From: CAYZFD01 sp964477735
GTDB taxonomy: Bacteria; Bacteroidota; Bacteroidia; Flavobacteriales; Flavobacteriaceae
DNA: 27,113 bases
Assembly (NCBI GenBank): GCA_964477735.1
Contig: CAYZFD010000024.1
Coordinates: forward strand, 1 to 27,113
Direction: 5' to 3'
Numbering within the stretch: position 1 is the first letter of the stretch; each line of letters starts with the position of its first letter. The notes under the pieces were generated by a model. That model was not told where the DNA came from and did no database searches. It saw nothing but the letters and a program-made list of their open reading frames with translations. The translations under genes were made by a program, and so were the position numbers. Below are positions 1-7,466 of this stretch, in pieces.

Positions 1-222
1 GGGTTGCAATTCGATTGGAACCTCATGAAAAAATACCCCTCAACAAAACCTTTTTTTATAAGCGGTGGCATTGGCCCTAATCATGTAGATTCACTGTTGG
101 CTTTTGAAAAATTAAATTTACCCTTGTATGCTGTGGATGTCAATAGTAAATTTGAAACTGCTCCAGGCATAAAAAATATAGAATCTTTGAAAATGTTTAA
201 AAAAGAATTGTATGCAGTTTAA
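1..222 (+). CDS. trpF: Phosphoribosylanthranilate isomerase, C-terminal part (5' end cut by window)
   Basis: Only the last 73 residues are in the window, and the reading frame is open to the left edge. TrpF isomerises N-(5-phosphoribosyl)anthranilate to CdRP in tryptophan synthesis, as a cytosolic TIM barrel. Visible are the phosphate-binding strand-loop with SGGI (about residues 20-23 of the fragment) and the late barrel motif AVDVNSKFE followed by PG, which match the family's final two beta-alpha units. The identification is supported by context: the stop codon overlaps the start of trpB by 11 bp, the usual trpF-trpB-trpA order. The TTG at position 4 is not a start, because too much of the barrel would be missing. 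Confidence 0.93.
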   Translation, partial: GLQFDWNLMKKYPSTKPFFISGGIGPNHVDSLLAFEKLNLPLYAVDVNSKFETAPGIKNIESLKMFKKELYAV

Positions 223-1393
223 CGTTGATGAAAAAGGATATTATGGTGATTTTGGCGGGGCATATATTCCCGAGATGCTATATCCTAATGTTAAAGAACT
301 CCGTCAGAATTATCTAAAAATTACTGCTCAAGAGGATTTTAAAGCCGAATTCAACCAACTTCTTAAAGACTATGTCGGCAGGCCCACTCCACTCTACTTT
401 GCAGCACGACTTTCAGAAAAGTACAATACAAAGATCTATCTGAAGCGTGAGGATTTATGTCACACAGGAGCGCATAAAATCAACAACACCATCGGTCAAA
501 TTTTGTTAGCAAAACGATTGGGCAAAAAACGCATTATTGCCGAAACCGGAGCCGGACAACACGGCGTGGCTACGGCTACTGTTTGTGCACTTATGGGCAT
601 TGAATGTGTTGTCTATATGGGTGCCTTAGACATTAGGCGTCAAGCGCCTAATGTGGCTCGTATGAAGATGCTTGGTGCAGAAGTACGTGCAGCACAATCG
701 GGGAGTAAAACCCTCAAAGACGCCACCAACGAAGCCATCCGCGATTGGATCAACAACCCTGTTGACACACACTACATTATTGGATCTGTGGTGGGGCCAC
801 ACCCCTATCCCGACATGGTGGCACGTTTTCAGGCTGTCATTAGTGAAGAAACCAAAGCACAACTGTTAGAAAAAGAAGGTCGTGACCACCCCGATCATGT
901 CATTGCATGTGTGGGTGGAGGCAGCAATGCTGCTGGTTTGTATTATCATTTTTTAGATGACATGCGCGTAAACATCATTGCTGTTGAGGCAGCAGGAAAA
1001 GGAATCGACAGTGGGGAGAGTGCGGCCACCTCAGCCCTCGGCAAAGAAGGTATTATTCATGGGAGCAAAACCTTGCTGATGCAAACTCCCGACGGACAAA
1101 TTACAGAACCCTACTCTATCTCAGCGGGCTTAGATTATCCAGGCGTGGGCCCTATGCATGCACATCTGTTTAGAAGCCAACGTGCCGAATTTATTTCGAT
1201 TCCAGATCAAGAAGCCATGGATTGGGGACTTACGCTTTCGCAATTGGAAGGCATCATTCCGGCTATCGAAACCGCTCACGCCTTTGCAGTACTCGATGTA
1301 CGCAAATTTAAACCCAACGAAGTCATTGTTTTTAATTGTTCAGGTCGTGGCGACAAGGATCTGGCAACTTATATAGATTATTTTAAATTGTAA
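212..1393 (+). CDS. trpB: Tryptophan synthase beta chain
   Basis: This is a 393-residue PLP enzyme that joins indole and serine to make tryptophan, forming an alpha2-beta2 complex with TrpA in the cytosol. The PLP lysine is K89 in HTGAHKINN. GAGQHG is at 113-118 and the PLP phosphate-binding GGGSNA loop at 235-240. Length is normal for the family. The ATG at 212 overlaps the end of trpF by 11 bp, and the TAA stop shares one base with the trpA start (TAATG), so the three genes are very likely translationally coupled. The N-terminus MQFNVDEKGYYGDFGGAYIP fits the family start. No missing active-site residue was seen. Confidence 0.98.
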   Translation: MQFNVDEKGYYGDFGGAYIPEMLYPNVKELRQNYLKITAQEDFKAEFNQLLKDYVGRPTPLYFAARLSEKYNTKIYLKREDLCHTGAHKINNTIGQILLAKRLGKKRIIAETGAGQHGVATATVCALMGIECVVYMGALDIRRQAPNVARMKMLGAEVRAAQSGSKTLKDATNEAIRDWINNPVDTHYIIGSVVGPHPYPDMVARFQAVISEETKAQLLEKEGRDHPDHVIACVGGGSNAAGLYYHFLDDMRVNIIAVEAAGKGIDSGESAATSALGKEGIIHGSKTLLMQTPDGQITEPYSISAGLDYPGVGPMHAHLFRSQRAEFISIPDQEAMDWGLTLSQLEGIIPAIETAHAFAVLDVRKFKPNEVIVFNCSGRGDKDLATYIDYFKL

Positions 1394-2157
1394 TGAACCG
1401 AATTGATCAGGTCTTCAATGACCAAAACAAACTGCTCTCGATTTATTTTTCTGCTGGACACCCACACCTAGAGGATACGGTGCCAATTCTTAAAAACCTT
1501 CAAGCGGCAGGAGTCGACATGGTCGAAATTGGGTTGCCATTTAGTGATCCTCTGGCCGATGGCCCCACCATTCAAGAAAGCTCCACTAAAGCGCTCAAAA
1601 ACGGCATGACAACCGAAAAACTCTTTGAACAATTGGAAGATATTCGTTCTCAAATACATATTCCTTTGGTACTGATGGGCTATTTTAACCCCATTATGCA
1701 ATATGGCGTGGAACGCTTTTGTCAGCGATGTAAAGCCATAGGCATTGATGGACTTATTATCCCTGATCTCCCCGTAGATGTTTATCACGAACACTATCAA
1801 AGTTTGTTTGCCAAATATGGACTCTATAACATGTTTTTGATTACACCTCAAACTTCTGATGATAGAATTCGCTACATCGATGAGGTTTCGAATGGATTTA
1901 TTTACATGGTAAGCAGTGCCAGCGTTACTGGTGCGAAAAGCAATTTTGGTGAGGCCCAAACAGCATATTTTGAACGAATTGCCACCATGAAACTTAAAAC
2001 GCCCACTGTGGTTGGTTTTGGAATTGGCAATGCACAAACCTATCAAACGGCCACCAAACATTCGCGTGGTGCCATCATTGGCTCGGCTTTTATTAATTTT
2101 TTAGAGACAGAAGGGGTGGACGCTATTGGAACTTTTGTAAGATCGATTCGTGGATAG
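1393..2157 (+). CDS. trpA: Tryptophan synthase alpha chain
   Basis: This 254-residue TIM barrel cleaves indole-3-glycerol phosphate to indole and glyceraldehyde-3-phosphate and channels indole to TrpB. The TrpA signature VEIGLPFSDPLADGP holds the two catalytic acids: E45 (equivalent to Glu49 of the enteric enzyme) and D56 (equivalent to Asp60). The C-terminal phosphate site is visible as VGFGIGNAQT and GAIIGSAF. The start codon overlaps the trpB stop by one base. It is the last gene of the operon; a 138-bp gap follows before the next plus-strand gene. Length is typical. Confidence 0.98.
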   Translation: MNRIDQVFNDQNKLLSIYFSAGHPHLEDTVPILKNLQAAGVDMVEIGLPFSDPLADGPTIQESSTKALKNGMTTEKLFEQLEDIRSQIHIPLVLMGYFNPIMQYGVERFCQRCKAIGIDGLIIPDLPVDVYHEHYQSLFAKYGLYNMFLITPQTSDDRIRYIDEVSNGFIYMVSSASVTGAKSNFGEAQTAYFERIATMKLKTPTVVGFGIGNAQTYQTATKHSRGAIIGSAFINFLETEGVDAIGTFVRSIRG

Positions 2158-2183
2158 CCAAAACTTATCAATGAAAAATTGTA

Positions 2184-2200
2184 TATTCGAAACTCGAATA
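2184..2200 (+). terminator. Short perfect hairpin after trpA
   Basis: There are 7-bp perfect arms (TATTCGA and TCGAATA) around a 3-base loop, 27 bases after the trpA stop. The position suits the end of the trp operon, but no T-tract follows. It could instead be an RNA 3'-end stabiliser or an operator palindrome for the next gene. Confidence 0.35.
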
Positions 2201-2257
2201 CTCATATATCATGCTACTATTTGACAAGCGCAACGAACTTTTTACTTTTTCGGTTAG

Positions 2258-2279
2258 AATTTTGATGCAAAGCAAAATT
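2258..2279 (+). repeat. Inverted repeat and duplicated start-codon motif in the leader of the PAP2 gene
   Basis: Perfect 7-bp arms (AATTTTG 2258-2264 and CAAAATT 2273-2279) flank ATGCAAAG. The 10-mer GATGCAAAGC inside it (2264-2273) recurs at 2295-2304, where it contains the true PAP2 start codon. The first copy opens a five-codon reading frame (2265-2282, MQSKI then stop). Possible roles are a leader mini-ORF, an RNA structure or a small duplication. Confidence 0.35.
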
Positions 2280-2295
2280 TAATCCATAAAAACCG

Positions 2296-3147
2296 ATGCA
2301 AAGCCCAACACCATTAGAGTATAAGTTCATTGAAAACCTTAATCTTGTAAAACTAAGATTTCTAATCATTCCCGTGGCGTTGATCTTGATCATAGTGGTC
2401 TCTTTGGCCATTACAGATAACCTTAGCGTCCATAAATATATAGACATTCAAAAGGATCTGTTTTATGTTCTAAACGGAGCTTTATCTAAGTGCCCTGCCC
2501 TTCAATTTAACCTAACACAACTGGGCGACGCTTTTGTGTTGCTGCCTTTCACAACCCTATTCATCATCTATGCCCCAAGACTTTGGAACGCATTGGTATC
2601 GGCATGTTTGAGTGCGGCCATATTGTCTTTTGTGCTTAAAGAAATATTTTGGATTCCTAGGCCAGCAACCATTTTAGATCACGATAGTTTCACCATTTTA
2701 GGTGAAAAACTCGGAGGATGGTCGAGTATGCCATCAGGACATTCCATTACCATTCTCACTGTTTTGTCGGTGGTGATGTTGGCTTGGATGCCTAAAACTT
2801 TAAAGAATAAAGTTCTATGGAGCTTTTTTGTGATAGGTTTAGGACTATTTATTGCTACCACCCGTGTAGGGGTAGGTGCCCATTTCCCGCTCGATGTATT
2901 CATCGGTAGTTCGATAGGCTATATTTCTGCGATAGTTGGGATCGTTTTCGGCCAAAAATATTTTTGGTGGGCTTGGGTGAAGAACAAGAAATTGTATCCT
3001 TTTTTCATACTGTTTTTTGCTTTTTGGATAGCTGTAATTCTCATCCATGTCATGATAGAGGATATGCCAATTTTTTACCTGTCCATTTTGGCACTGTTCA
3101 CAACAATGATTTTAATGCTTCTAAAGTATGCTAAAAAAGAACCTTAA
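2296..3147 (+). CDS. PAP2-family membrane lipid phosphatase (LpxE/LpxF-like candidate)
   Basis: This is a 283-residue polytopic membrane protein with the complete type-2 phosphatidic acid phosphatase triad. Motif 1 is K115 to R122-P, motif 2 is PSGH at 146-149, and motif 3 has R190, H196 and D200 (TTRVGVGAHFPLD). About seven or eight hydrophobic segments are visible, roughly at 23-39, 80-93, 98-116, 150-165, 173-188, 201-219, 232-250 and 258-276. The family removes phosphate from lipid substrates on the periplasmic face of the inner membrane. It overlaps the following eptA-like gene by 20 bp. That pairing suggests a lipid A phosphatase making room for phosphoethanolamine, as in the adjacent lpxE and eptA genes of Helicobacter pylori. 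Undecaprenyl pyrophosphate or phosphatidylglycerol phosphate remain possible substrates. Confidence 0.9.
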   Translation: MQSPTPLEYKFIENLNLVKLRFLIIPVALILIIVVSLAITDNLSVHKYIDIQKDLFYVLNGALSKCPALQFNLTQLGDAFVLLPFTTLFIIYAPRLWNALVSACLSAAILSFVLKEIFWIPRPATILDHDSFTILGEKLGGWSSMPSGHSITILTVLSVVMLAWMPKTLKNKVLWSFFVIGLGLFIATTRVGVGAHFPLDVFIGSSIGYISAIVGIVFGQKYFWWAWVKNKKLYPFFILFFAFWIAVILIHVMIEDMPIFYLSILALFTTMILMLLKYAKKEP

Positions 3148-4657
3148 ACTCAGTCATTTTGCGCTCATCATGAGCGCCATGAATGTGTTGCTCTATCATT
3201 TTCCACTCTACAGGTTTGCCGTAAACAATCTAAATTACAATACCTTATCAGGGTTTTTGCTTTTATGCAGTTTATTTACGCTAACCCTTGTGCTCAATGC
3301 ACTAATTTTTTACATCCTTGTGTTTTTGTCGTCTCGAATTGGAAAAATAACAATCATCTTGTTGACCAACCTCAGTGCCCTAGCCGTCTATTTTGTGAAC
3401 ACCTACAATGTAATTATAGACAAAACCATGATGGGCAATGTCTTCAACACCAATTTTGACGAAGCCAGTAGTTTTTGGTCTTTCAAACTCATTTTTTACA
3501 TAATATTTTTAGGGATTTTACCTAGTTTTTGGATTGCCAAAACTAAAATCAAAAAGCCAAGATTAGGTCGATTCTTTGCGCAAATTGGTTTCACTCTTAT
3601 TTTTATCATCGTTTTTGTTTATGCCAATGCCACCAATTGGTTGTGGATCGACAAAAACTCTAAAGCACTTGGGGGATTGGTGATGCCATGGTCCTATGTT
3701 GTGAATACGCATTTGTTCTTCTATCACAAGAGTCAAGAAAATAAACAACAAATTTTACTGCCGAATGCAAGGATTAAAAACAACCAAAAGTCGGTTGCAG
3801 TACTCGTGATAGGAGAATCTGCGAGAAGTGCCAACTTTTCACTTTATGGATATCCTAAAAACACGAATCCTTTACTTTCTAAAATTGACAATCTTCATCA
3901 CTATGATGCACAGTCTTGCGCCACCTACACTACTGCTGGCGTGAAGTGTATTTTGGAACATGAAAACACCAATAAGTTGTATGAAATTTTACCAAACTAT
4001 CTGTTTCGCAACGATGTCGAGGTGATTTGGAGAACAACAAATTGGGGAGAGCCCACTGTGAAAATTAACCATTATCTCAATAAAGGTGAGCTTGAAAAAA
4101 TGTGTGAAGGTGACAATTGCGACTATGACGAACTTCTGCTTAATCGCTTAAACGAACAAATACTGGCCAGTGAAAAAAGTAAAGTCTTGGTGGTTTTACA
4201 CACCAGCACTAGCCATGGCCCAACCTATTTTAAAAAATATCCACCACAGTTTAAAAAATTCTCTCCAGTTTGTGAAAGTGTTGAACTGAACAATTGCACT
4301 CAAGAAGAATTAATCAATGCCTATGACAACACCATTGTTTATACAGACTATATTTTGGCTAAACTCATTGAACAACTGAAAGCACTTAACGGATATAACA
4401 GCAGCATGTTTTTTGTTTCTGATCACGGTGAATCATTGGGAGAAAACAACCTTTATATGCATGGAATTCCAGCCAGCATGGCCCCCCAAGAGCAGCTCGA
4501 AATTCCATTTCTTGTGTGGCTTTCAGACAACAGCAAAACACTTAGACCTGAGGAGGAAGTCTCCCAGCATCATGTTTTTCATTCTATTTTGGACTTTTTG
4601 GCTATTGAGAGCCCGATATTTAATAAAAATAAAAGTCTTTTTGAAAGCACTCTCTAA
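3128..4657 (+). CDS. eptA: Lipid A phosphoethanolamine transferase (EptA/MCR type)
   Basis: This 509-residue protein has five predicted N-terminal membrane helices (about 10-30, 41-66, 74-92, 118-136, 150-167) and a periplasmic alkaline-phosphatase-like sulfatase-fold domain. It moves phosphoethanolamine from phosphatidylethanolamine to lipid A phosphates. Active-site residues visible by motif are E230 (VIGESAR), nucleophile T268 four residues after C264, H363 (TSHGPTY), D432-H433 (SDHGESLGEN) and H445. Cysteine pairs C264/C274 and C382/C390 have the same spacing as disulfides known in MCR-1, and C326/C331 forms a third pair. The start overlaps the PAP2 gene by 20 bp, so the two are probably one operon. 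Members of this family can confer polymyxin resistance; whether this one does cannot be read from sequence. Confidence 0.95.
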   Translation: MLKKNLKLSHFALIMSAMNVLLYHFPLYRFAVNNLNYNTLSGFLLLCSLFTLTLVLNALIFYILVFLSSRIGKITIILLTNLSALAVYFVNTYNVIIDKTMMGNVFNTNFDEASSFWSFKLIFYIIFLGILPSFWIAKTKIKKPRLGRFFAQIGFTLIFIIVFVYANATNWLWIDKNSKALGGLVMPWSYVVNTHLFFYHKSQENKQQILLPNARIKNNQKSVAVLVIGESARSANFSLYGYPKNTNPLLSKIDNLHHYDAQSCATYTTAGVKCILEHENTNKLYEILPNYLFRNDVEVIWRTTNWGEPTVKINHYLNKGELEKMCEGDNCDYDELLLNRLNEQILASEKSKVLVVLHTSTSHGPTYFKKYPPQFKKFSPVCESVELNNCTQEELINAYDNTIVYTDYILAKLIEQLKALNGYNSSMFFVSDHGESLGENNLYMHGIPASMAPQEQLEIPFLVWLSDNSKTLRPEEEVSQHHVFHSILDFLAIESPIFNKNKSLFESTL

Positions 4658-4666
4658 TTTAGAGTG
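4648..4666 (+). terminator. Hairpin at the end of eptA
   Basis: Perfect 6-bp arms (CACTCT and AGAGTG) surround a 7-base loop that contains the eptA stop codon (4655-4657). A T-run (ATTTTTC) begins about 8 bases after the stem, further away than in a classic intrinsic terminator. It also lies just before the putative promoter of the THX gene. Confidence 0.4.
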
Positions 4667-4680
4667 TAAGTAAATTTTTC

Positions 4681-4688
4681 TATATTCG
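4681..4688 (+). promoter_or_regulatory. Putative -7 element upstream of the THX gene
   Basis: TATATTCG matches the Bacteroidota TAnnTTTG consensus except at one base. No TTG -33 element was found at the usual 17-20 bp spacing. If used, it would give a leader of roughly 135-140 nt before the THX start at 4830. Confidence 0.4.
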
Positions 4689-4724
4689 TAAAAGAAACAT
4701 ACCCAAATCTGTTGCTTCATTACA

Positions 4725-4817
4725 ATGAAAAACCTACTAAAATCTAATTCTTTACGCCTAAAAACCACTTTCACATACAGGTGTAGAGAGGCATTTAACA
4801 TTCAACCAATAATCTAA
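4725..4817 (+). other. Possible 30-codon upstream ORF before THX
   Basis: ATG at 4725 opens a 30-residue frame ending 12 bases before the THX start. The peptide begins MKNLLKSNSLRLKT and is basic. No family is recognised. It may be a leader peptide or simply an open frame in AT-rich leader DNA; nothing in the sequence proves translation. Confidence 0.2.
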
Positions 4818-4829
4818 ATACTACTACTT

Positions 4830-4946
4830 ATGGGAAAAGGAGATTTAAAAACACGTCGTGGAAAAATCGTGAACAAAACTTTTGGTGTCAGAAGACCTAA
4901 CAAGAAAAACAAGCGCAAGAAAAAATTGAACCCTTCTAGCGAATAA
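4830..4946 (+). CDS. 30S ribosomal protein THX
   Basis: This is a 38-residue, very basic protein starting MGKGDLKTRRGKI, followed by a FGVRRPNKKNKRKKK core. This matches the Bacteroidota THX family of tiny 30S-subunit proteins, in which MGKGDxKTRRGKI is near-invariant. It would bind 16S rRNA in the cytosol. The gene is easily missed because of its length. The start is fixed by the conserved N-terminus. Its last 11 bases overlap the 3' end of yaaA on the opposite strand (convergent). No strong Shine-Dalgarno is seen upstream, as usual in this phylum. Confidence 0.88.
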   Translation: MGKGDLKTRRGKIVNKTFGVRRPNKKNKRKKKLNPSSE

Positions 4947-5697
4947 AAACAGGTGCTAAGGGGTCGAGGGTTTCGGCTTCACTGAAAAGATAGCCATCAT
5001 AATCAAAACCTAGAAGTCCCTCAGCAGTTTCAATATTATTGTCTAAAATATAACGCGCCATTCTGCCTCTGGCTTTTTTCGCAAAAAAGGAAATAATTTT
5101 CAGTTTTCCGTTTTTAAAATCTTTAAAAACTGGTGAGACCACAGGTGCCTTAATCGAATGGCTATCGATAGCCTTAAAATATTCCTGACTGGCTAAATTA
5201 ACCAATACGCTTTGGTCATTGAGTTCCTCATTGAGTTTATCTGTGAGTTTTGATTGCCAAAAAGCATAAAGATTTTTGGCTTTTCCAATACCGAAAGATG
5301 TTCCCATTTCTAGTCTATAGGCTTGCATAAGGTCGAGTGGCTTGAGTAGTCCATATAGCCCAGAAAGGATTCGCAAACGTTTTTGCATCAGCGGAATTTT
5401 TTCCTCTGGGAGGGTTTGAACATCTAAGCCGGAGTAAACATCCCCGTCAAAAGTGTAAACTGCTGGCCGGGCATTATCGGTTGTGAAAGGTGTTGTAAAA
5501 GACTGGTTTCGTGTCCAGTTTAGTTCAGCCAGCTTATCTGAAATGTGCATCAAGGATTTAAGTTGGGCCGGTTTCTTTTGACGTAAATCATCCATCAATT
5601 GAGCTGCTTCGTCTAAAAAAACGGGTTGCGAAGGTGTAAATTTTGGGAATGAGCAGTCGAAGTTTAAAGATTTTGCAGGGGAGACAATGATTTTCAT
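4936..5697 (-). CDS. yaaA: Peroxide stress protein YaaA (DUF328/UPF0246)
   Basis: This 253-residue cytosolic protein shows the YaaA signature segments SPAKSL at the N-terminus, YTFDGDVYSGLD, LSGLYGLLKPLD, YRLEMGTSF, NLASQEYFKAID and FFAKKARGRMARYI. In E. coli the family limits free intracellular iron under hydrogen peroxide and protects DNA from Fenton damage, and it is a DNA-binding fold. Length matches the family. Start ATG at 5697 gives the usual MKIIVSPAKSL. A good promoter (TTG-N20-TAAATTTG) lies upstream in the 117-bp gap that follows the pseudouridine synthase gene, so yaaA may be transcribed independently. The 3' end overlaps THX by 11 bp. Confidence 0.95.
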   Translation of the reverse strand: MKIIVSPAKSLNFDCSFPKFTPSQPVFLDEAAQLMDDLRQKKPAQLKSLMHISDKLAELNWTRNQSFTTPFTTDNARPAVYTFDGDVYSGLDVQTLPEEKIPLMQKRLRILSGLYGLLKPLDLMQAYRLEMGTSFGIGKAKNLYAFWQSKLTDKLNEELNDQSVLVNLASQEYFKAIDSHSIKAPVVSPVFKDFKNGKLKIISFFAKKARGRMARYILDNNIETAEGLLGFDYDGYLFSEAETLDPLAPVFIR

Positions 5698-5719
5698 TTT
5701 TATTTTTTTTAAAGTTTTA

Positions 5720-5769
5720 AAATTTAAACTGAACTTTCCTTAAATGATTTATTTTCAAATTTAAACTGA
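5720..5769. repeat. 13-bp direct repeat in the yaaA upstream region
   Basis: AAATTTAAACTGA occurs perfectly at 5720-5732 and 5757-5769, 37 bp apart from start to start. On the minus strand the distal copy includes most of the yaaA -7 element TAAATTTG; the proximal copy lies between the promoter and the yaaA start. It could be an operator pair or a duplicated promoter. Confidence 0.45.
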
Positions 5770-5786
5770 CAACAGGAAAATTACAA
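5756..5786 (-). promoter_or_regulatory. Promoter for yaaA
   Basis: Read on the minus strand: TTG (5786-5784), 20-bp spacer, then TAAATTTG (5763-5756). This is a full match to the Bacteroidota -33/-7 pattern. It lies 58 bp upstream of the yaaA start. Confidence 0.6.
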
Positions 5787-5814
5787 CCTCATTTTATTGA
5801 GATTTATGATATAA

Positions 5815-6867
5815 CTATTGGAGTTGTTTATGCAAGGCATACTGCCGCCACTTTTCTATAGCTTGCTGAAAATCAGCAGGAATTTCAGATTCAAAAAACA
5901 TTTCTTTTCCCGAAATGGGGTGCAAAAATCCTAAGCTTTTTGCATGCAAGGCTTGTCGAGGCAAAATCTTGAAGCAGTTTTCTACAAATTGTTTGTATTT
6001 GGTGAATGTGGTTCCCTTGAGTATGGCATCACCTCCATAGCGCGCATCATTAAAAAGAGGGTGACCCAAATAACGCATATGTGCACGAATTTGATGGGTT
6101 CTGCCTGTTTCGAGGCGACAACTCAATAGCGTAACGTAACCAAAACGTTCCAAAACCTTATAATGAGTCACTGCTTCTTTGCCCTGTTCGCCGTTGGGGA
6201 AAACCGACATCAAGAGGCGGTTTTTAGGATCTCTGCCCAAGTGCCCTTCAATAGTGCCCTCAGCTTCGGGCTCTCCCCAAATCAATGCCCAATATTCGCG
6301 CTTGGTTGTTTTATCAAAAAACTGTTTGGCCAGTTGTGTCATGGCAAATTCGGTTTTGGCAATCACCAAAAGACCACTGGTGTCTTTGTCTATGCGATGC
6401 ACCAAACCTGGTCGCCCATTGCTATTGGTAGGCAGTTTTGAAAAATGATATACCAAGGCATTTAATAAGGTTCCAGAATAATTGCCATGTCCTGGATGTA
6501 CTACCATACCTGCTGGCTTGTTCACCACCAACAACACATCGTCTTCAAATACGATTTCTAGTGGAAGGTCTTCGGGAACCAGTAAATTTTCGTAAGGAGG
6601 ATGCTCAAACATGACTTTCACAACATCACCACCTTTTACTTTGTAATTTGATTTTACTGGCTGATCATTTACAAAAATACTTTGATTTTTAGCGGCTTGT
6701 TGAATTTTGTTTCGGGTAGCATTTTCTATCCGATTCATCAAATATTTATCGACTCGCAAGGGTACTTGGCCTTTGTCGGCCGTAAAGGCAAAATGCTCAA
6801 AAAGGCCTTCTTGCTCATCCATAAAATTTTCTGATTCCATCGGAAGTTTATCGTGATGCATTTCCAT
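5815..6867 (-). CDS. rluD: RluA-family 23S rRNA pseudouridine synthase (RluD-like)
   Basis: This 350-residue enzyme isomerises uridine to pseudouridine in large-subunit rRNA. An N-terminal S4 RNA-binding domain (about 35-90, RVDKYLMNRI and VNDQPVKSNYKV) precedes the catalytic domain. The catalytic aspartate is D160 in the HRIDKDTSG motif, and the GRTHQIRAHM motif also fits. The S4 domain points to an RluC/RluD-like member; the exact target uridines are not readable. The start is uncertain: ATG 6867 overlaps the upstream PASTA gene by 20 bp, while in-frame ATGs at 6840 and 6822 would avoid overlap. It is cotranscribed after the PASTA gene. Confidence 0.92.
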   Translation of the reverse strand: MEMHHDKLPMESENFMDEQEGLFEHFAFTADKGQVPLRVDKYLMNRIENATRNKIQQAAKNQSIFVNDQPVKSNYKVKGGDVVKVMFEHPPYENLLVPEDLPLEIVFEDDVLLVVNKPAGMVVHPGHGNYSGTLLNALVYHFSKLPTNSNGRPGLVHRIDKDTSGLLVIAKTEFAMTQLAKQFFDKTTKREYWALIWGEPEAEGTIEGHLGRDPKNRLLMSVFPNGEQGKEAVTHYKVLERFGYVTLLSCRLETGRTHQIRAHMRYLGHPLFNDARYGGDAILKGTTFTKYKQFVENCFKILPRQALHAKSLGFLHPISGKEMFFESEIPADFQQAIEKWRQYALHKQLQ

Positions 6868-7405
6868 TTCCTAAAACCAAATCCACTTTGGCGGTTTTCG
6901 GCACTAAAGTCCCCGCAACTATGGGTCGGTTCTTATAGCGTACCTGCAAAACCATATCCTTACCAATATTGTCCATGTAAGTGATTTCGCCTAAGGCTAA
7001 ACCCATGGCGCTCAACATCGAAGTGGCATTTCGCTTGGTGAGTTGTATGAGGTTTGGCAGAGGCACTTTTCTATAACCGGCGGGATTGAGGGTTAGATAA
7101 ATAATCCTGTCTTCTTTTACCTTTTCTTTGGCTTCTGGATTTTGCTCAATCACCGAAAATTTGGGAAATGCAGGGTTGTAATTAACCGAATCGACCACTT
7201 CATAACGCAAGGAAATTTCATCTAATTTTGTTTCAACAGCTGAAATTTCCATTCGAGTTAGATCTGGAACTTCAACAAATTGGTTGTGTTTTGTCAATAA
7301 TTTAAGGGCATATAAAACCCCTAAAACCAAAACACATGTTAAAATGCCAGCAAGCAGCAGCTGGCGAAAAAAGATTTTACTAAAAAGAAAGCGGAGCAAC
7401 CCCAT
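6848..7405 (-). CDS. Membrane-anchored PASTA-domain protein
   Basis: This 185-residue protein has a short cytosolic N-terminus, one membrane helix (about 15-36) and an extracytoplasmic part with two PASTA-like repeats (about 44-110 beginning VEVPDL, and 115-183 beginning KVPLPNLIQL). PASTA domains bind peptidoglycan fragments or act as spacers in cell-wall proteins. No kinase or transpeptidase domain is attached. I chose ATG 7405 (MGLLRFLFSK) rather than ATG 7438, because a -7 element at 7422-7429 lies downstream of 7438. It is divergent from ddl, a peptidoglycan precursor gene, which fits a cell-envelope role. The specific function is unknown. Confidence 0.85.
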   Translation of the reverse strand: MGLLRFLFSKIFFRQLLLAGILTCVLVLGVLYALKLLTKHNQFVEVPDLTRMEISAVETKLDEISLRYEVVDSVNYNPAFPKFSVIEQNPEAKEKVKEDRIIYLTLNPAGYRKVPLPNLIQLTKRNATSMLSAMGLALGEITYMDNIGKDMVLQVRYKNRPIVAGTLVPKTAKVDLVLGNGNASR

Positions 7406-7421
7406 AAATTGGATATTTATA

Positions 7422-7429
7422 CAAAGATA
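7422..7429 (-). promoter_or_regulatory. Putative -7 element of the PASTA gene
   Basis: TATCTTTG on the minus strand matches TAnnTTTG exactly, 16 bp before the chosen ATG at 7405. No TTG was found at the ideal -33 distance. Its position argues against the longer frame starting at 7438. Confidence 0.5.
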
Positions 7430-7466
7430 TAAAAACAAAAATGGGTGAACAGCTTTAAAAAAATGA

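Noticed and set aside
1468..2061. Minus-strand 197-codon open frame inside trpA
   Set aside because: It lies wholly opposite the strongly supported trpA, has no recognisable motif, and its composition is that of an antisense shadow.
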